Numbered from the stretch's first letter, positions 36,155 to 45,586 are shown. The stretch: DNA of 64,000 bases from Cohnella fermenti (GCF_004801405.1 NZ_SSOB01000004.1:1-64000); one strand, 5' to 3'. Numbers and translations: made by a program. The notes: a model not told the origin generated them from the sequence alone.

Positions 36155-38476
36155 TCACTCTCGCCATTGGCTGTGCTGCCTGCGGTATTCGCTCGGCGTG
36201 ATGCCGGCATATCGCTTGAAGACGCGGTTAAACGACGCAACGGTGTAATAGCCGACAAGCGAAGCGATCTCCTGAATCTTCAGATCCGTCTCGCGCAGCA
36301 TCTCGGTCGCCTTGTTCATCCGCACGGAGAAAATATAGTCGCTAAAGTTCGTGCCCGTCTTCTCCTTGTAGTAGGTGGACAGGTACGGGCCGGTGATGCC
36401 GAGTTTGCCGGCGATGACGTCAAGCGACAAATCCTCGCCGTAGTGGGCCTCGACGTATTCCATAACGAACTTCGTGATGACGTCGGTCGAGGACTTCTTG
36501 GCCTGTACGGCGGCGGCCGACCTCGACAGGAACTTGTCGAAGAACGCCTTGTACTGCTCCAGCGTATGGCACGCCTTAAGCTGCTCGTAGGGAGAACCTC
36601 CATCGGCAATGGTGCCGGGCGAGATGTTCTGGGCGTACATGATTTTGATCGCACGGTTCACGATGTCGACGGCGAAGTCCTGGAACTGATAAGCGAGCGC
36701 TCCCGCCTTGTCCAGTTGGTCGAGCAGCCGGTCGACGAGCGGAATCGTAATGTCGTCGCAGCCGGATTGGAGGTTGGCGGTCAACTCCTGCTCCTCGGAC
36801 GGAGAAGGAATCATGAGCGACGGCTGCGGAACCCATTCTCCGATGACCTGCACGTCCTCGCCGAGGCGGCGCTGCTTGATCAGATCGAGCACATTCTGGT
36901 ACGTCTCGGCGAAGTCGGAGGAATGGTGGCGAACCGGGCTTATCGCGATTGTGAAGTTGCAGTACGGGATGTCTCTGCCGAGCATCGCGACCAACTCGCT
37001 CATGTCTCCGTCCCGGCCTTCTCCTCTTCGCCTTATGTCCCGCTCCTCCAAGCCGTCGTTCTCCTTGTCCTCCTTCACGAACAGGATGGACAGAACCTGA
37101 TCCTTCTCGAGCTGGAACGTAAGCGAGTTGTCGTAACGGCTGGAGAAGTGGGCGGCGATCAGCTCCTTGTACATATTGAAGGCGCGCTGAGGCGCATTCG
37201 CGATCTCCTTGGCGAATCGGTCCTTGAATTCGATCTGCGACAGGACAAGCCGGTAAGGCTCGTTCGTATCGATCGAGGTCTGCATCCATTCCGCGTCGCC
37301 CTGCAGCTTCTTCAGCTTCTTCATGTAGGCGAACTGCTGCAGCAGATTGTTCTTGGCGAGCAGGTCCTCGTGGTATTGCTGGTTCGAGCGGGACAGATGG
37401 CTCAAGGTGCTCTGCAGCAGGTTGAACTCCTTGATCCGGCTGCCCTCCACGGCGGGAACGCCCAGAATGCTCAGCGATTGCACCGACCGGATCATGTTGG
37501 CGAGCGGGTTGTGGAACCGCTTGGCGAACCAGTAGGACACGGCCAGGCCGATCAGGATCGACAGGGCGATAAGGGCGGCCAGCGCCAGGTTCAGGCGGCG
37601 CAACTGCTCGGCGAGACCCTTCGTCGAGACGACCTCGAAGTAGGTGAAGCCGGAATCGTCTGCCGTTCGGTAGAAGTAGTACCGATCGTTCGCGACGACG
37701 TAGCCCTCGCCCTTGCGCTGCGCGATCTCTTCGGGAGGAGCCGCCTCCGCCCCGGAGGAGAACAGCACCCGGCCGTCCTCGTTCAGGATGATGAAGCTGC
37801 TGTCCGGCTTCGGCTGATGGAACGCCTCGAAGGCTCGATTGGCATTCAGCAGCGCGATAAAAGCAAACTGGTGATCGTAAGCGTTCTTGACGAGGATGGG
37901 CATAAGGGTACCGATCGTCTTCTCCTCGAACGGCGAGACGTAGCGGAACGTGCCGGCGGGATACACGTTGAAGCTCCGTTCGCTCTGCAACTGCTCGCTC
38001 CAGAAGTCGGCGGTGTAGTCCGGATGGTTGTAGAACCGGGAGAACATCGCCTCTGCGGAACGAGTGCCGTCGCGTTCAATGACGAAGTCGTCGTTCTTGA
38101 AGTAATAGACGATGTTATCGAGGTACAGAAGGGAGTTGTTCAGGTTGTGCTCAAGCTCCTTCTGCACGTCGATGACGACGTCGTAACGCCGCATCGGGTC
38201 GCCGCGCTTCAAGATTTGAGTATTGTTGTCGAACAGATAGCCGAGCATGAAGCTGCGGATCAGCTTGATGTGCTTCTCGTAGTTTGATGCGGATGCCATC
38301 AGATTCAGGCTGCTGGTCTGGATCATCTCGTCCTTGATATTGTTGCGGAAAAAAGCGAAGGCGATCGAGTTGATCGACACCAGCAGCAAGATGACCGCGA
38401 TGAAGCTGCCGAACAAGGTGTAGAAGAGAGACATCTGGTTTTTGCCCATCCCTTTGGATCGTGTCTTCCCTCTCAT
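36155..38476 (-). CDS. Membrane-anchored AraC-family sensor regulator
   Basis: A 773-residue one-component regulator. Transmembrane segment 1 (about 18-42) leads to an extracellular Cache-like sensor and a second segment (about 295-320). A long cytoplasmic linker follows, then a C-terminal AraC HTH (about 670-770; DVIAGKLGITGPYLSTYYKE ... VGYYTVASFNRVFKRYAGI). ATG 38476 follows AAAGGA. It precedes the GH20 gene by 18 bp and is divergent from the oxidoreductase/ABC operon, so it probably activates both on sensing a glycan outside the cell. Confidence 0.9.
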   Translation of the reverse strand: MRGKTRSKGMGKNQMSLFYTLFGSFIAVILLLVSINSIAFAFFRNNIKDEMIQTSSLNLMASASNYEKHIKLIRSFMLGYLFDNNTQILKRGDPMRRYDVVIDVQKELEHNLNNSLLYLDNIVYYFKNDDFVIERDGTRSAEAMFSRFYNHPDYTADFWSEQLQSERSFNVYPAGTFRYVSPFEEKTIGTLMPILVKNAYDHQFAFIALLNANRAFEAFHQPKPDSSFIILNEDGRVLFSSGAEAAPPEEIAQRKGEGYVVANDRYYFYRTADDSGFTYFEVVSTKGLAEQLRRLNLALAALIALSILIGLAVSYWFAKRFHNPLANMIRSVQSLSILGVPAVEGSRIKEFNLLQSTLSHLSRSNQQYHEDLLAKNNLLQQFAYMKKLKKLQGDAEWMQTSIDTNEPYRLVLSQIEFKDRFAKEIANAPQRAFNMYKELIAAHFSSRYDNSLTFQLEKDQVLSILFVKEDKENDGLEERDIRRRGEGRDGDMSELVAMLGRDIPYCNFTIAISPVRHHSSDFAETYQNVLDLIKQRRLGEDVQVIGEWVPQPSLMIPSPSEEQELTANLQSGCDDITIPLVDRLLDQLDKAGALAYQFQDFAVDIVNRAIKIMYAQNISPGTIADGGSPYEQLKACHTLEQYKAFFDKFLSRSAAAVQAKKSSTDVITKFVMEYVEAHYGEDLSLDVIAGKLGITGPYLSTYYKEKTGTNFSDYIFSVRMNKATEMLRETDLKIQEIASLVGYYTVASFNRVFKRYAGITPSEYRRQHSQWRE

Positions 38477-38511
38477 CCGAATGTTCCTTTCCTGTTGTCG
38501 TCATAGAACTG

Positions 38512-38541
38512 AGTATAGCCGCATGTTAGCTTTTCTCTCAA
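38512..38541 (-). promoter_or_regulatory. Promoter of the AraC sensor - GH20 operon
   Basis: On the minus strand TTGAGA (38541-38536), an 18-bp spacer and TATACT (38517-38512) lie 36 bp before the start codon. Confidence 0.65.
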
Positions 38542-38688
38542 TACTCATCGCTTTGGAAACTTGTTCATTTTAACGATCCGTTAACAAACCCCCGCTAATT
38601 GCAAGATTCGAGAAGAAACGCAAGATCCCCTGATAGCTCGGCCCGAGGCGAGCTTGATATGATGGCTCTCGAATTCGAAGGGGAGGCG

Positions 38689-39711
38689 ATGGAGCTGAAC
38701 ACTTATCGCGTGGCCATTATCGGAGCCGGCAATATCGCAGGCTCGCACCTGGAAGCGATGAGGGCGATGAGTTCGCCGGACCGGCTGACGCCGTGCGCGA
38801 TTGCGGACGTGAATTCGGCGCGCGCGGACGCGCTGGCCGGCAAGTACGGCATCAGGTCCTATATCGATTATAAAGAGATGCTCGCCAAGGAGAAGCCCGA
38901 TATCGCGATCGTAACCTTGCCGCACTATCTGCATCGGGAAGCCTCGTTGTTCGCGGCGGAGCAGGGCTGTCATATTCTGCTCGAGAAGCCGATGGCGCTG
39001 AATACGAAGGAATGCGACGAGATTATCGCGGCGGTCCGGAGGAATCGGGTGAGGATGATGGTCGGCCACACTCACCACTATACCGCGGAGAACCGGGAGG
39101 CCAAGAGCTGGATCGCGAGCGGCCGGCTCGGCAAGCTCGTCATGATGAACGACCGGCGGCACCTGCCGTACGACACGCCCGCGCGGCCCGGTTGGTTCTT
39201 CGAGAAGGCGAAGGCGGGAGGCGGCATTCTGACGAATCTGGGCTCGCACTCGATCGACAAGCTTCAATGGCTGACAGACAGCCGGGTGACGGGAATCAAA
39301 GCCCGCGTCGACTATTCGCTGCGCCGAGGCGACGTCGAAGGAGGCGGCACCGCATTCCTCGACCTGTCGTCGGGCGTTCCCGCGACGATCTCCCAATCGG
39401 GCTATCCGGGCGCCATTGTCGACGAGACGGAGCTGCTGTTCACGGGAGGCAGCCTGCTGCTCCGATCCGGCATCGGCCTCTGGGCCGGGGACGGCCGGGA
39501 GTACCGGGAGGTGCCGGTTCCGCCGCAGGCCCCGCCGTTCGTCCTGCAATTCGAGGACTTGCTCGGGGCGATCGAGGAAGGGCGCGAACCGGAGAGCTCG
39601 ATGGCGTATTCCCGCAGCGTCGTCGCGGCGGTGGAGAGCCTGTACCGCTCGAGCGAGCTCGGGACGGAAGTGGCCGTCGACCAAGGGGGCGGCGCGAATG
39701 AGCGCGGATAA
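38689..39711 (+). CDS. Gfo/Idh/MocA-family oxidoreductase
   Basis: A 340-residue NAD(P)-dependent sugar oxidoreductase: Rossmann motif VAIIGAGNIAGSHL, the EKPMALNTKECDE segment with catalytic-type Lys, and GGGILTNLGSHSIDKLQWL. ATG 38689 follows AGGGGAGG; the open frame starts at 38599 without a site. It is the first gene of the plus-strand glycan operon and overlaps the next oxidoreductase by 14 bp. Confidence 0.92.
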   Translation: MELNTYRVAIIGAGNIAGSHLEAMRAMSSPDRLTPCAIADVNSARADALAGKYGIRSYIDYKEMLAKEKPDIAIVTLPHYLHREASLFAAEQGCHILLEKPMALNTKECDEIIAAVRRNRVRMMVGHTHHYTAENREAKSWIASGRLGKLVMMNDRRHLPYDTPARPGWFFEKAKAGGGILTNLGSHSIDKLQWLTDSRVTGIKARVDYSLRRGDVEGGGTAFLDLSSGVPATISQSGYPGAIVDETELLFTGGSLLLRSGIGLWAGDGREYREVPVPPQAPPFVLQFEDLLGAIEEGREPESSMAYSRSVVAAVESLYRSSELGTEVAVDQGGGANERG

Positions 39712-40672
39712 CGCGATAAATGCGATGAACGCGGCGAATTCGGCGGTTGCGTCGGAGGGGAGCTTGCGAATCGGCATGGTCGGCCTCGACAATTCGCGGG
39801 TGGTCCACTTCGCGCGGATGCTTAACGAGGAAGGGCATCCGTATCGGATCGAGGGGGCTCGCTTGGTCGCCGCATGGCCGGGAGCGGCATCGCCGGACTT
39901 CGCGATGAGCGCCGGGCGGCTCGACGGCTACGTCCGGGAGCTGCGCGACCGCCAAGGCGTGGCGATGCTGGAGTCGATCGACGAGGTCGCCCGCCGCTGC
40001 GACGCATGGATGCTCGAGGCAGTGGACGGAAGAACGCGGCTCGAACTGTTCGGGCGGATGGCGCCGTACGGCAAGCCGATCTTCGTCGACAAGCCGTTCG
40101 CGCTTAGTTCGGCGGAGGCGGAGGAGATGGCGAGGCTGGCGGCCGAATGCGGCACGCCGTGGATGAGCTGCTCGGCTCTCCGCTATGCAGGGGCGCTGAC
40201 CTCCGCCCTGCGGGACAATGGGGCGGGGCCCGTGCTGGGCGCGGACTTCCACGGCCCGATGGCGCTGGAGCCGACCCAGCCGGGCTACTTCTGGTACGGC
40301 ATTCATACGGCGGAGATGCTGTTCCGCGCGCTCGGGCAGGATTGCGCCGAAGTGACGGCGTTCCGCACCCCGGAGCACGACGCTGTTGTCGGCACGTGGG
40401 CGGACGGACGAATCGGAACGATTCGCGGCTTCCGGACGGGCAGCGAGGCGTTCGGCGGAACGCTGCACCGGGCTTCCGGCTCGCGGGCGATCGAGATCCG
40501 GGAGACGGACAAGCCGTTCCTGGCCGAGACGCTCGAGGCGCTCGTCTCGTTCTTCCGCGCCGGACGCTCCCCGGTCGACCCGGCCGAGACGCTGGCGATC
40601 GTCTCCTTCCTGGAGGCGGCGAACCGGAGCCTTGCGGACAACTGCAGCATCCGGCTCCTTGGCAGACGTTAA
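39698..40672 (+). CDS. Second Gfo/Idh/MocA-like oxidoreductase
   Basis: A 324-residue protein with a divergent Rossmann motif, IGMVGLDNSRVVHFA, then FVDKPFALSSAEAEEMARLA and WYGIHTAEMLFRALG. The dinucleotide glycines are less canonical (GLDNS), as in a distinct sub-branch of the family. ATG 39698 lies within the upstream gene. It may act on the same sugar or in a paired oxidation/reduction step; substrate unknown. Confidence 0.85.
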   Translation: MSADNAINAMNAANSAVASEGSLRIGMVGLDNSRVVHFARMLNEEGHPYRIEGARLVAAWPGAASPDFAMSAGRLDGYVRELRDRQGVAMLESIDEVARRCDAWMLEAVDGRTRLELFGRMAPYGKPIFVDKPFALSSAEAEEMARLAAECGTPWMSCSALRYAGALTSALRDNGAGPVLGADFHGPMALEPTQPGYFWYGIHTAEMLFRALGQDCAEVTAFRTPEHDAVVGTWADGRIGTIRGFRTGSEAFGGTLHRASGSRAIEIRETDKPFLAETLEALVSFFRAGRSPVDPAETLAIVSFLEAANRSLADNCSIRLLGRR

Positions 40673-40800
40673 GAAGATTGCCATCTCTAATGGTAAGCGA
40701 AGAAAAGCGAGGTTTCCGGATATCGCATCATTGAGGGAAGCGTGTCGAGATCGTAAGGTTAACGGCATAGACGCCCTGCCCCAGACTGGAGGATCACCGA

Positions 40801-41721
40801 ATGATTGCAACTCGTTCCACCCCATTCCGTTCAAAGCTGAACCGAAGCAAATACTTGCTGTTGCTTTTTCTGCCGGCGCTCATCTATTACATCATGTTCA
40901 AGTACGTGCCGATGTTCGGCATTCTGATCTCGTTCAAGGACTACAACGCCTTCAAGGGAGTGTGGCAGAGCGATTGGGCAGGAGTCAAGTACTACAAGAT
41001 GTTCTTCGAGAGCCCGGACTTCCTCAAGCTGCTGAAGAACACGATTCTGCTCGGCTTGTACAAGGTGATCTTCTCGTTCCCGGCTCCGATTGTGCTTGCG
41101 TTGCTGCTGAACGAGGTTCGTATCCTGACGGTGAAGAAGGTCGTGCAGTCGATCAGCTACTTGCCGCACTTCATCTCCAACGTTGTTGTCGTGAGCATGA
41201 TGTTCCTGTTCCTGTCGCCGACGAACGGGCTCGTCAATCAGTTGATCGAATGGCTGGGCCACGACACGGTCAACTTCATGCAGAACGCGAACTACTTCCG
41301 TTCGCTCTACATTCTATCGGAGATCTGGCAGCACATCGGCTGGGAGACGATCATCTATCTCGCCGCACTCAGCGCGATCGATCCGCAGTTGTATGAAGCG
41401 GCCCGGGTGGACGGGGCGAACCGCTGGCACCAGATACGGAATATTACGCTGCCCGGCATCACGCCGGCGATTATCATCCTGTTTATTCTGAACATCGGGC
41501 ACGTGCTCGATATCGGCTTCGAGAAGGTGCTGCTTATGCTGAATCCTTCCATCTATTCCACGGCCGACGTGCTCAGCACCTACGTCTTCCGGACGGGCAT
41601 CCAATCCATGAATTACAGCTACGGAACGGCCATCGACCTGTTCACGAGCGTCATCAACCTGCTCTTCATTCTCACGGCGAATTGGATCAGCCGCAAGAAG
41701 AGCGAGACCAGCCTGTGGTGA
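40801..41721 (+). CDS. Lpl-type carbohydrate ABC permease (LplB-like), second cassette
   Basis: A 306-residue permease with about six membrane segments and the EAA loop EAARVDGANRWHQI. ATG 40801 follows TGGAGG. The 128-bp gap before it shows no terminator, so it may be co-transcribed with the oxidoreductases. No ATPase gene follows; a shared MsmX-type ATPase is expected. Confidence 0.93.
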   Translation: MIATRSTPFRSKLNRSKYLLLLFLPALIYYIMFKYVPMFGILISFKDYNAFKGVWQSDWAGVKYYKMFFESPDFLKLLKNTILLGLYKVIFSFPAPIVLALLLNEVRILTVKKVVQSISYLPHFISNVVVVSMMFLFLSPTNGLVNQLIEWLGHDTVNFMQNANYFRSLYILSEIWQHIGWETIIYLAALSAIDPQLYEAARVDGANRWHQIRNITLPGITPAIIILFILNIGHVLDIGFEKVLLMLNPSIYSTADVLSTYVFRTGIQSMNYSYGTAIDLFTSVINLLFILTANWISRKKSETSLW

Positions 41722-41739
41722 GGAAGGGAGAGGGACCTT

Positions 41740-42606
41740 ATCAAACATAAATTCGGTGTATTCGATGCCTTGCTGTATATCGTTCTGTTCGCCGTCGCGG
41801 CTTCTGCGCTCTATCCGTTCATCTATATGATCGCGGTATCGCTGAGCGGCACCGTGCCCGTGCTTAAGGGCCAAGTGTTCTTCTGGCCGAAGGCGTTCAC
41901 CTTGAACACCTACAAGGCCGTATTCGACAACCCCGAGATCGGGCGAGCTTATCTCAACACGATTGTGTACACGGTGCTCGGGACGGCAATCTCCTTGCTC
42001 ATCACCGCCGCGGGAGCGTACGCGCTCTCGAAGCGGGAGATGATGTTCCGCCGCGGCTTCATGGTCATCGTCACGATCACGCTGTTCTTCAGCGGCGGCA
42101 TGATTCCGACATTCCTCGTCGTCCGCAGCTACCACCTGATCGATACGATCTGGGCGATGATTCTGCCCGGAGCGATCAGCACCTGGAACCTCATCGTGAT
42201 GCGAACGTTCTTCTCCGGCATGCCGCAGGAGGTCGAAGAATCCGGCAAGATCGACGGCTTGAACGACATCGGGATTTTCTTCCGGCTCGTGCTTCCGCTG
42301 TCCAAGGCGATCATCGCTACGGTCGGTCTTTTCTACGGAGTCGCGATCTGGAACAACTTCTTCTCCGCGCTGCTCTACCTAAGAGACGCCGACTTGTTCC
42401 CTCTTCAGATCATCGTCCGCAACATGGTGCTTCAAGGCGCCAGCGGCGCGAACGGAGCGGGGAATGTGGGCGGCGACTCGATGATCATCGACGAATCTCT
42501 CAAGTACGCCACCATCATCGTCACGACGGTTCCCATCCTATTGGTCTACCCGTTCCTCCAGAAGTATTTTGCCAAGGGGGCACTTATCGGGTCGGTCAAA
42601 GGTTAA
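41740..42606 (+). CDS. Lpl-type carbohydrate ABC permease (LplC-like), possible ATC start
   Basis: A 288-residue permease with the EAA-loop variant ESGKIDGLNDIGIF and C-terminus KGALIGSVKG. The first ordinary start, TTG 41770, has no ribosome site and removes KHKFGVFDA, typical of the family's N-terminus. The codon in the Met position is ATC (41740), about 9 nt after GGAG in GGGAGAGGG (41726-41735). This is the second such case in the window (see 1938). The gene lies 18 bp after its partner permease. Confidence 0.88.
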   Translation: MKHKFGVFDALLYIVLFAVAASALYPFIYMIAVSLSGTVPVLKGQVFFWPKAFTLNTYKAVFDNPEIGRAYLNTIVYTVLGTAISLLITAAGAYALSKREMMFRRGFMVIVTITLFFSGGMIPTFLVVRSYHLIDTIWAMILPGAISTWNLIVMRTFFSGMPQEVEESGKIDGLNDIGIFFRLVLPLSKAIIATVGLFYGVAIWNNFFSALLYLRDADLFPLQIIVRNMVLQGASGANGAGNVGGDSMIIDESLKYATIIVTTVPILLVYPFLQKYFAKGALIGSVKG

Positions 42607-42656
42607 TATACAAGCATGGGAAAATACGAACAGGAAAAGGAAAGCGAGGGGCTACA

Positions 42657-44237
42657 ATGAGCAAGAAGACAAGTGTCGTGTTAGCCGCGGTAATGGGCAT
42701 GAGCCTCGTATTGGGCGCGTGCTCGAGCAACAACAACGGGGGAGAATCGTCCCCCTCGGCTTCCGGCGCCGCGCCAAGCGGCAGCAGCTCCGGCGCAAGC
42801 TCGCCGGCCGCATCTCCGGAGCTCAAGGAGCAGACGTTCACGTTCCTGAACTACAGCAACCCGAGCTGGCCGTATGACGAGAACTGGCAGGTGTACGACT
42901 TCATCAAGGAGAAAACCGGCGTCACGCTGGACGTCCAGCTCCCGGCCGGCAACCTTCTGGAAGACGCCCTGAGCCTCACGATCGCTTCCGGCGATCTGCC
43001 GGACCTGATGTGGACGCAATCGAAGGCGATCGCGGACAAGTTCGGCCAGCAAGGCGCGCTCGTCAACATCCTCGACTACGTCGATCAGATGCCGAACTTC
43101 AAGGCTTGGATGGAGAAGTATCCGACAGAGACGCAGAACGTGCTCTCCTCCGACGGCAAAATGTACGTGTTCCCGAATCAGGGCCTCGGCGAGTCGAATC
43201 GCCGCACCTGGATGTACCGCCAGGACGTCTTCGAGAAGCTGGGGCTGTCCACGCCGAACACGTGGGACGAGCTCTATGACACGCTGAAGAAGCTGAAGGC
43301 CGAATACCCGGACAGCTACCCGCTTACGTTCCGCAACGGACTTCGCTACTTCTACGACTTCGGCGCGGGCTTCAACGTCTCCGCTCCGGTCGATACGACG
43401 GCACCGAGCGTGTTCTTCGACGACACCGCAGGCGAATGGAAGTACGCGGCGATTCAAGACGAATACAAGACGATGCTGACCTACTTCAACAAGTTCTACA
43501 AAGACGGCCTTATTCCGAAGGACTTCCTGACGATCGACACGAAGATGTGGCAGGACATCGTATCGACGGATCGCGCATTCGTTACGCTCGACTACATCGG
43601 CCGGATCGACTTCTACAACTCCGCGCTGCGCGCCGACAATCCGGACTTCACGATGGCATTCATGGCGCCGCCGGCCGGCTGGGAAGGCGGACCGCAGAAG
43701 AACGCGTTCACCGCGACGATGGAAGAAGGTTTCATGATCTCCTCCAAGACGAAGAAGGTCGACGACATCGTGAAGTTCATCGACTTCTTCTACTCCGAGG
43801 AAGGACGCGATACGGTATCCTGGGGCAAGGAAGGCGTTACCGCCAGCGGCAAGTCGTACATCGAGAAGTACGCGGACATTACCGACCTGCGCAAGAAGAC
43901 GGGGCTGTCCACCGACGGCACGTACGCCTGGTACGACTTCGACAGCCACATCTCCGTCTCTTCGCCGGAGCTGCAGGCGGCATACGAGCAAGCGCCCAAG
44001 TACGACGGCTACAAGCAAGCGAGCCTCGCCTTCACGCCGGAGGAGCAGCAGATTCTCAGCACGAAGGGCGACTCGCTGAACAGCCACCGCGACGAGAACT
44101 TCGCGAAGTTCATCCTCGGCACCCGCAGCTTCGACGAGTGGGACAAGTTCGTGGAAGAAGAGAAGAAGCTCGGCTACGAAGACATCCTGGCCATCTACAA
44201 GACAGCCGACGACCGCGCCAAGGCGGCTGTGAAGTAA
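42657..44237 (+). CDS. Carbohydrate ABC substrate-binding lipoprotein, second cassette
   Basis: A 526-residue LplA-like lipoprotein with lipobox LVLGAC (Cys near 22) and a Ser/Gly/Ala tether to about 60. Binding-protein body motifs are TFTFLNYSNPSWPYDENW and SGDLPDLMWTQSKAIADKFG. ATG 42657 lies 50 bp after the permease. It is distinct from the lipoprotein at 8762 and probably has a different specificity. Confidence 0.92.
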   Translation: MSKKTSVVLAAVMGMSLVLGACSSNNNGGESSPSASGAAPSGSSSGASSPAASPELKEQTFTFLNYSNPSWPYDENWQVYDFIKEKTGVTLDVQLPAGNLLEDALSLTIASGDLPDLMWTQSKAIADKFGQQGALVNILDYVDQMPNFKAWMEKYPTETQNVLSSDGKMYVFPNQGLGESNRRTWMYRQDVFEKLGLSTPNTWDELYDTLKKLKAEYPDSYPLTFRNGLRYFYDFGAGFNVSAPVDTTAPSVFFDDTAGEWKYAAIQDEYKTMLTYFNKFYKDGLIPKDFLTIDTKMWQDIVSTDRAFVTLDYIGRIDFYNSALRADNPDFTMAFMAPPAGWEGGPQKNAFTATMEEGFMISSKTKKVDDIVKFIDFFYSEEGRDTVSWGKEGVTASGKSYIEKYADITDLRKKTGLSTDGTYAWYDFDSHISVSSPELQAAYEQAPKYDGYKQASLAFTPEEQQILSTKGDSLNSHRDENFAKFILGTRSFDEWDKFVEEEKKLGYEDILAIYKTADDRAKAAVK

Positions 44238-44434
44238 GAGCTCGCAGGCAGCGGACAGGCGGCATGTGGTGGGCAATAGGGAACATGTGGTATGTGGTGG
44301 GGAGTAGGTAGAGTGTAGGAGGCAGCAGGCAGCGGGGCGAGGGAGGCGAAGGAGGCGAAGGGCACGCTTGATTGCGTACATTCGCCGAACTCCCCCGCCC
44401 CCCAAGCCTGGCACCAGCCCGCCGCCACAATTTT
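44238..44434. other. Purine-rich gap after the lipoprotein gene
   Basis: About 200 bp of AGG/GGC-rich sequence with short repeats (GGCGAAGGAGGCGAAGG near 44350; GTGGTATGTGG near 44290). No gene or clear terminator is seen. Confidence 0.5.
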
Positions 44435-44490
44435 ATGTGAAAATTCACATTCGTAATGCCGGTAGGGGACCGATCACCGCGGTTTTATGC
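44435..44490 (+). repeat. Four-palindrome element, fragment D (unit 1 and part of unit 2)
   Basis: ATGTGAAAATTCACAT (44435-44450) is followed by TCG like unit 1 of copies A and F. At +52 (44487) an ATGCGA begins, as in unit 2 of copy A, and then homology stops. Confidence 0.7.
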
Positions 44491-44543
44491 GAGCTCAACG
44501 GTGCTTGACAATTGTTCTATGGTGACTTTGGAAGGTTCCGAAA

Positions 44544-44820
44544 CTGCGCACACGGTTGGGACGGAGCGTCGGATGGAGGAAGAGAGTAACCAAACTGCGC
44601 ACCTGAGCCCGGCGTAGCGGCGAAGAAGCCAAGAAGGTAGTTTAACAGCGCACACGGTCGGGACGGAGCATCGGATGGAGGAAGAGAGTAACCAAACTGC
44701 GCACCTGAGCCCGGCGTAGCGGCGAAGAAGCCAAGAAGGTAGTTTAACAGCGCACACGGTCGGGACGGAGCGTCGGATGGAGGAAGAGAGTAACCAAACT
44801 GCGCACCTGATCCGCCCGAA
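44544..44820. repeat. Tandem array 1: 51-bp period, alternating unit types
   Basis: The core CTGCGCAC or CAGCGCAC starts at 44544, 44595, 44646, 44697, 44748 and 44799, exactly 51 bp apart. Two unit types alternate (one with GGGACGGAGCGTCGGATGG, one with CCCGGCGTAGCGGCGAAG), so the long-range period is 102 bp. Copies are nearly identical. It runs directly into array 2. Confidence 0.9.
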
Positions 44821-45470
44821 TGTCGGAAATTCCGCCATACAGCAGCCGCAAGCCGTCCGAAGCCACCCAAATGTCGGAAATTCCGCCATACAGCAGCCGC
44901 AAGCCGTCCGAAGCCGCCTGAATGTCGGAAATTCCGTCATACAGCAGCCGTTAGTCGGTCCCGATCCGCCCGAATGTCGGAAATTCCGCCATACAGCAGC
45001 CGCAAGCCGGTCCCGAGCCGCCCAAATGTCGGAAATTCCGCCATACAGCAGCCGTTAGTCGGTCCCGATCCTCCCAAATGTCGGAAATTCCGTCATACAG
45101 CAGCCGCAAGCCGGTCCCGCCCCGCCCAAATGTCGGAAATTCCGTCATACAGCAGCCGCAAGCCGGTCCCGCCCCGCCCAAATGTCGGAAATTCCGCCAC
45201 ACAGCAGCCGGCAAGCCGTCCGAAGCCGCCCAAATGTCGGAAATTCCGCCATACAGCAGCCGCAAGCCGGTCCCGAGCCGCTCAAATGTCGGAAATTCCG
45301 CCATACAGCAGCAGCTAGTCGGTCACGCCCAGCCCGAATGTCGGAAATTCCGCCATACAGCAGCCGCAAGCCGTCCGAAGCCGCCCGAATGTCGGAAATT
45401 CCGCCATACAGCAGCCGCAAGCCGGTCCCGCCCCGCCCAAATGTCGGAAATTCCGCCATACAGCGGCCGC
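44819..45470. repeat. Tandem array 2: 13 palindromic units, 51/52-bp period
   Basis: TGTCGGAAATTCCG starts at 44821, 44872, 44923, 44975, 45027, 45079, 45131, 45183, 45235, 45287, 45339, 45390 and 45442 (spacing 51 or 52). About 29 bp are conserved around an imperfect palindrome ATGTCGGAAATTCCGCCAT. The remaining ~23 bp fall into three related classes (ending CCGTCCGAAGCC, CCGGTCCCGCCC, or TTAGTCGGTCCC). Related rather than unique spacers rule out CRISPR, and the 52-bp steps break every reading frame. Confidence 0.92.
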
Positions 45471-45487
45471 AGCCGTAATCGCAATCG

Positions 45488-45516
45488 CAAGCCCCGTTGC
45501 CGCACGACGGGGCTTG
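45488..45516 (+). terminator. Hairpin closing array 2
   Basis: CAAGCCCCG (45488-45496) and CGGGGCTTG (45508-45516) form a perfect 9-bp stem followed by a weak TT. It may terminate transcription coming out of the array before the giant lyase gene. Confidence 0.5.
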
Positions 45517-45586
45517 TTCCATCCTGCCCGGCACGACTATCGGGCGAGAGGGCCACACTATCAAGTCAAGTGAGAGGATGATCACG

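Noticed and set aside
34278-36248. 656-codon plus-strand ORF
   Set aside because: Antisense shadow of the GH20 gene, which has recognisable catalytic motifs.
44819-45470. CRISPR array
   Set aside because: Spacer-like parts are related to one another in three recurring classes, the conserved part drifts, and no cas genes are present in the window.
44777-45581. Repeat-containing ORFs (SEIPPYSSRKP type) in all frames of array 2
   Set aside because: They arise from the near-51-bp period. The 52-bp steps shift frame, and no ORF has a ribosome site.
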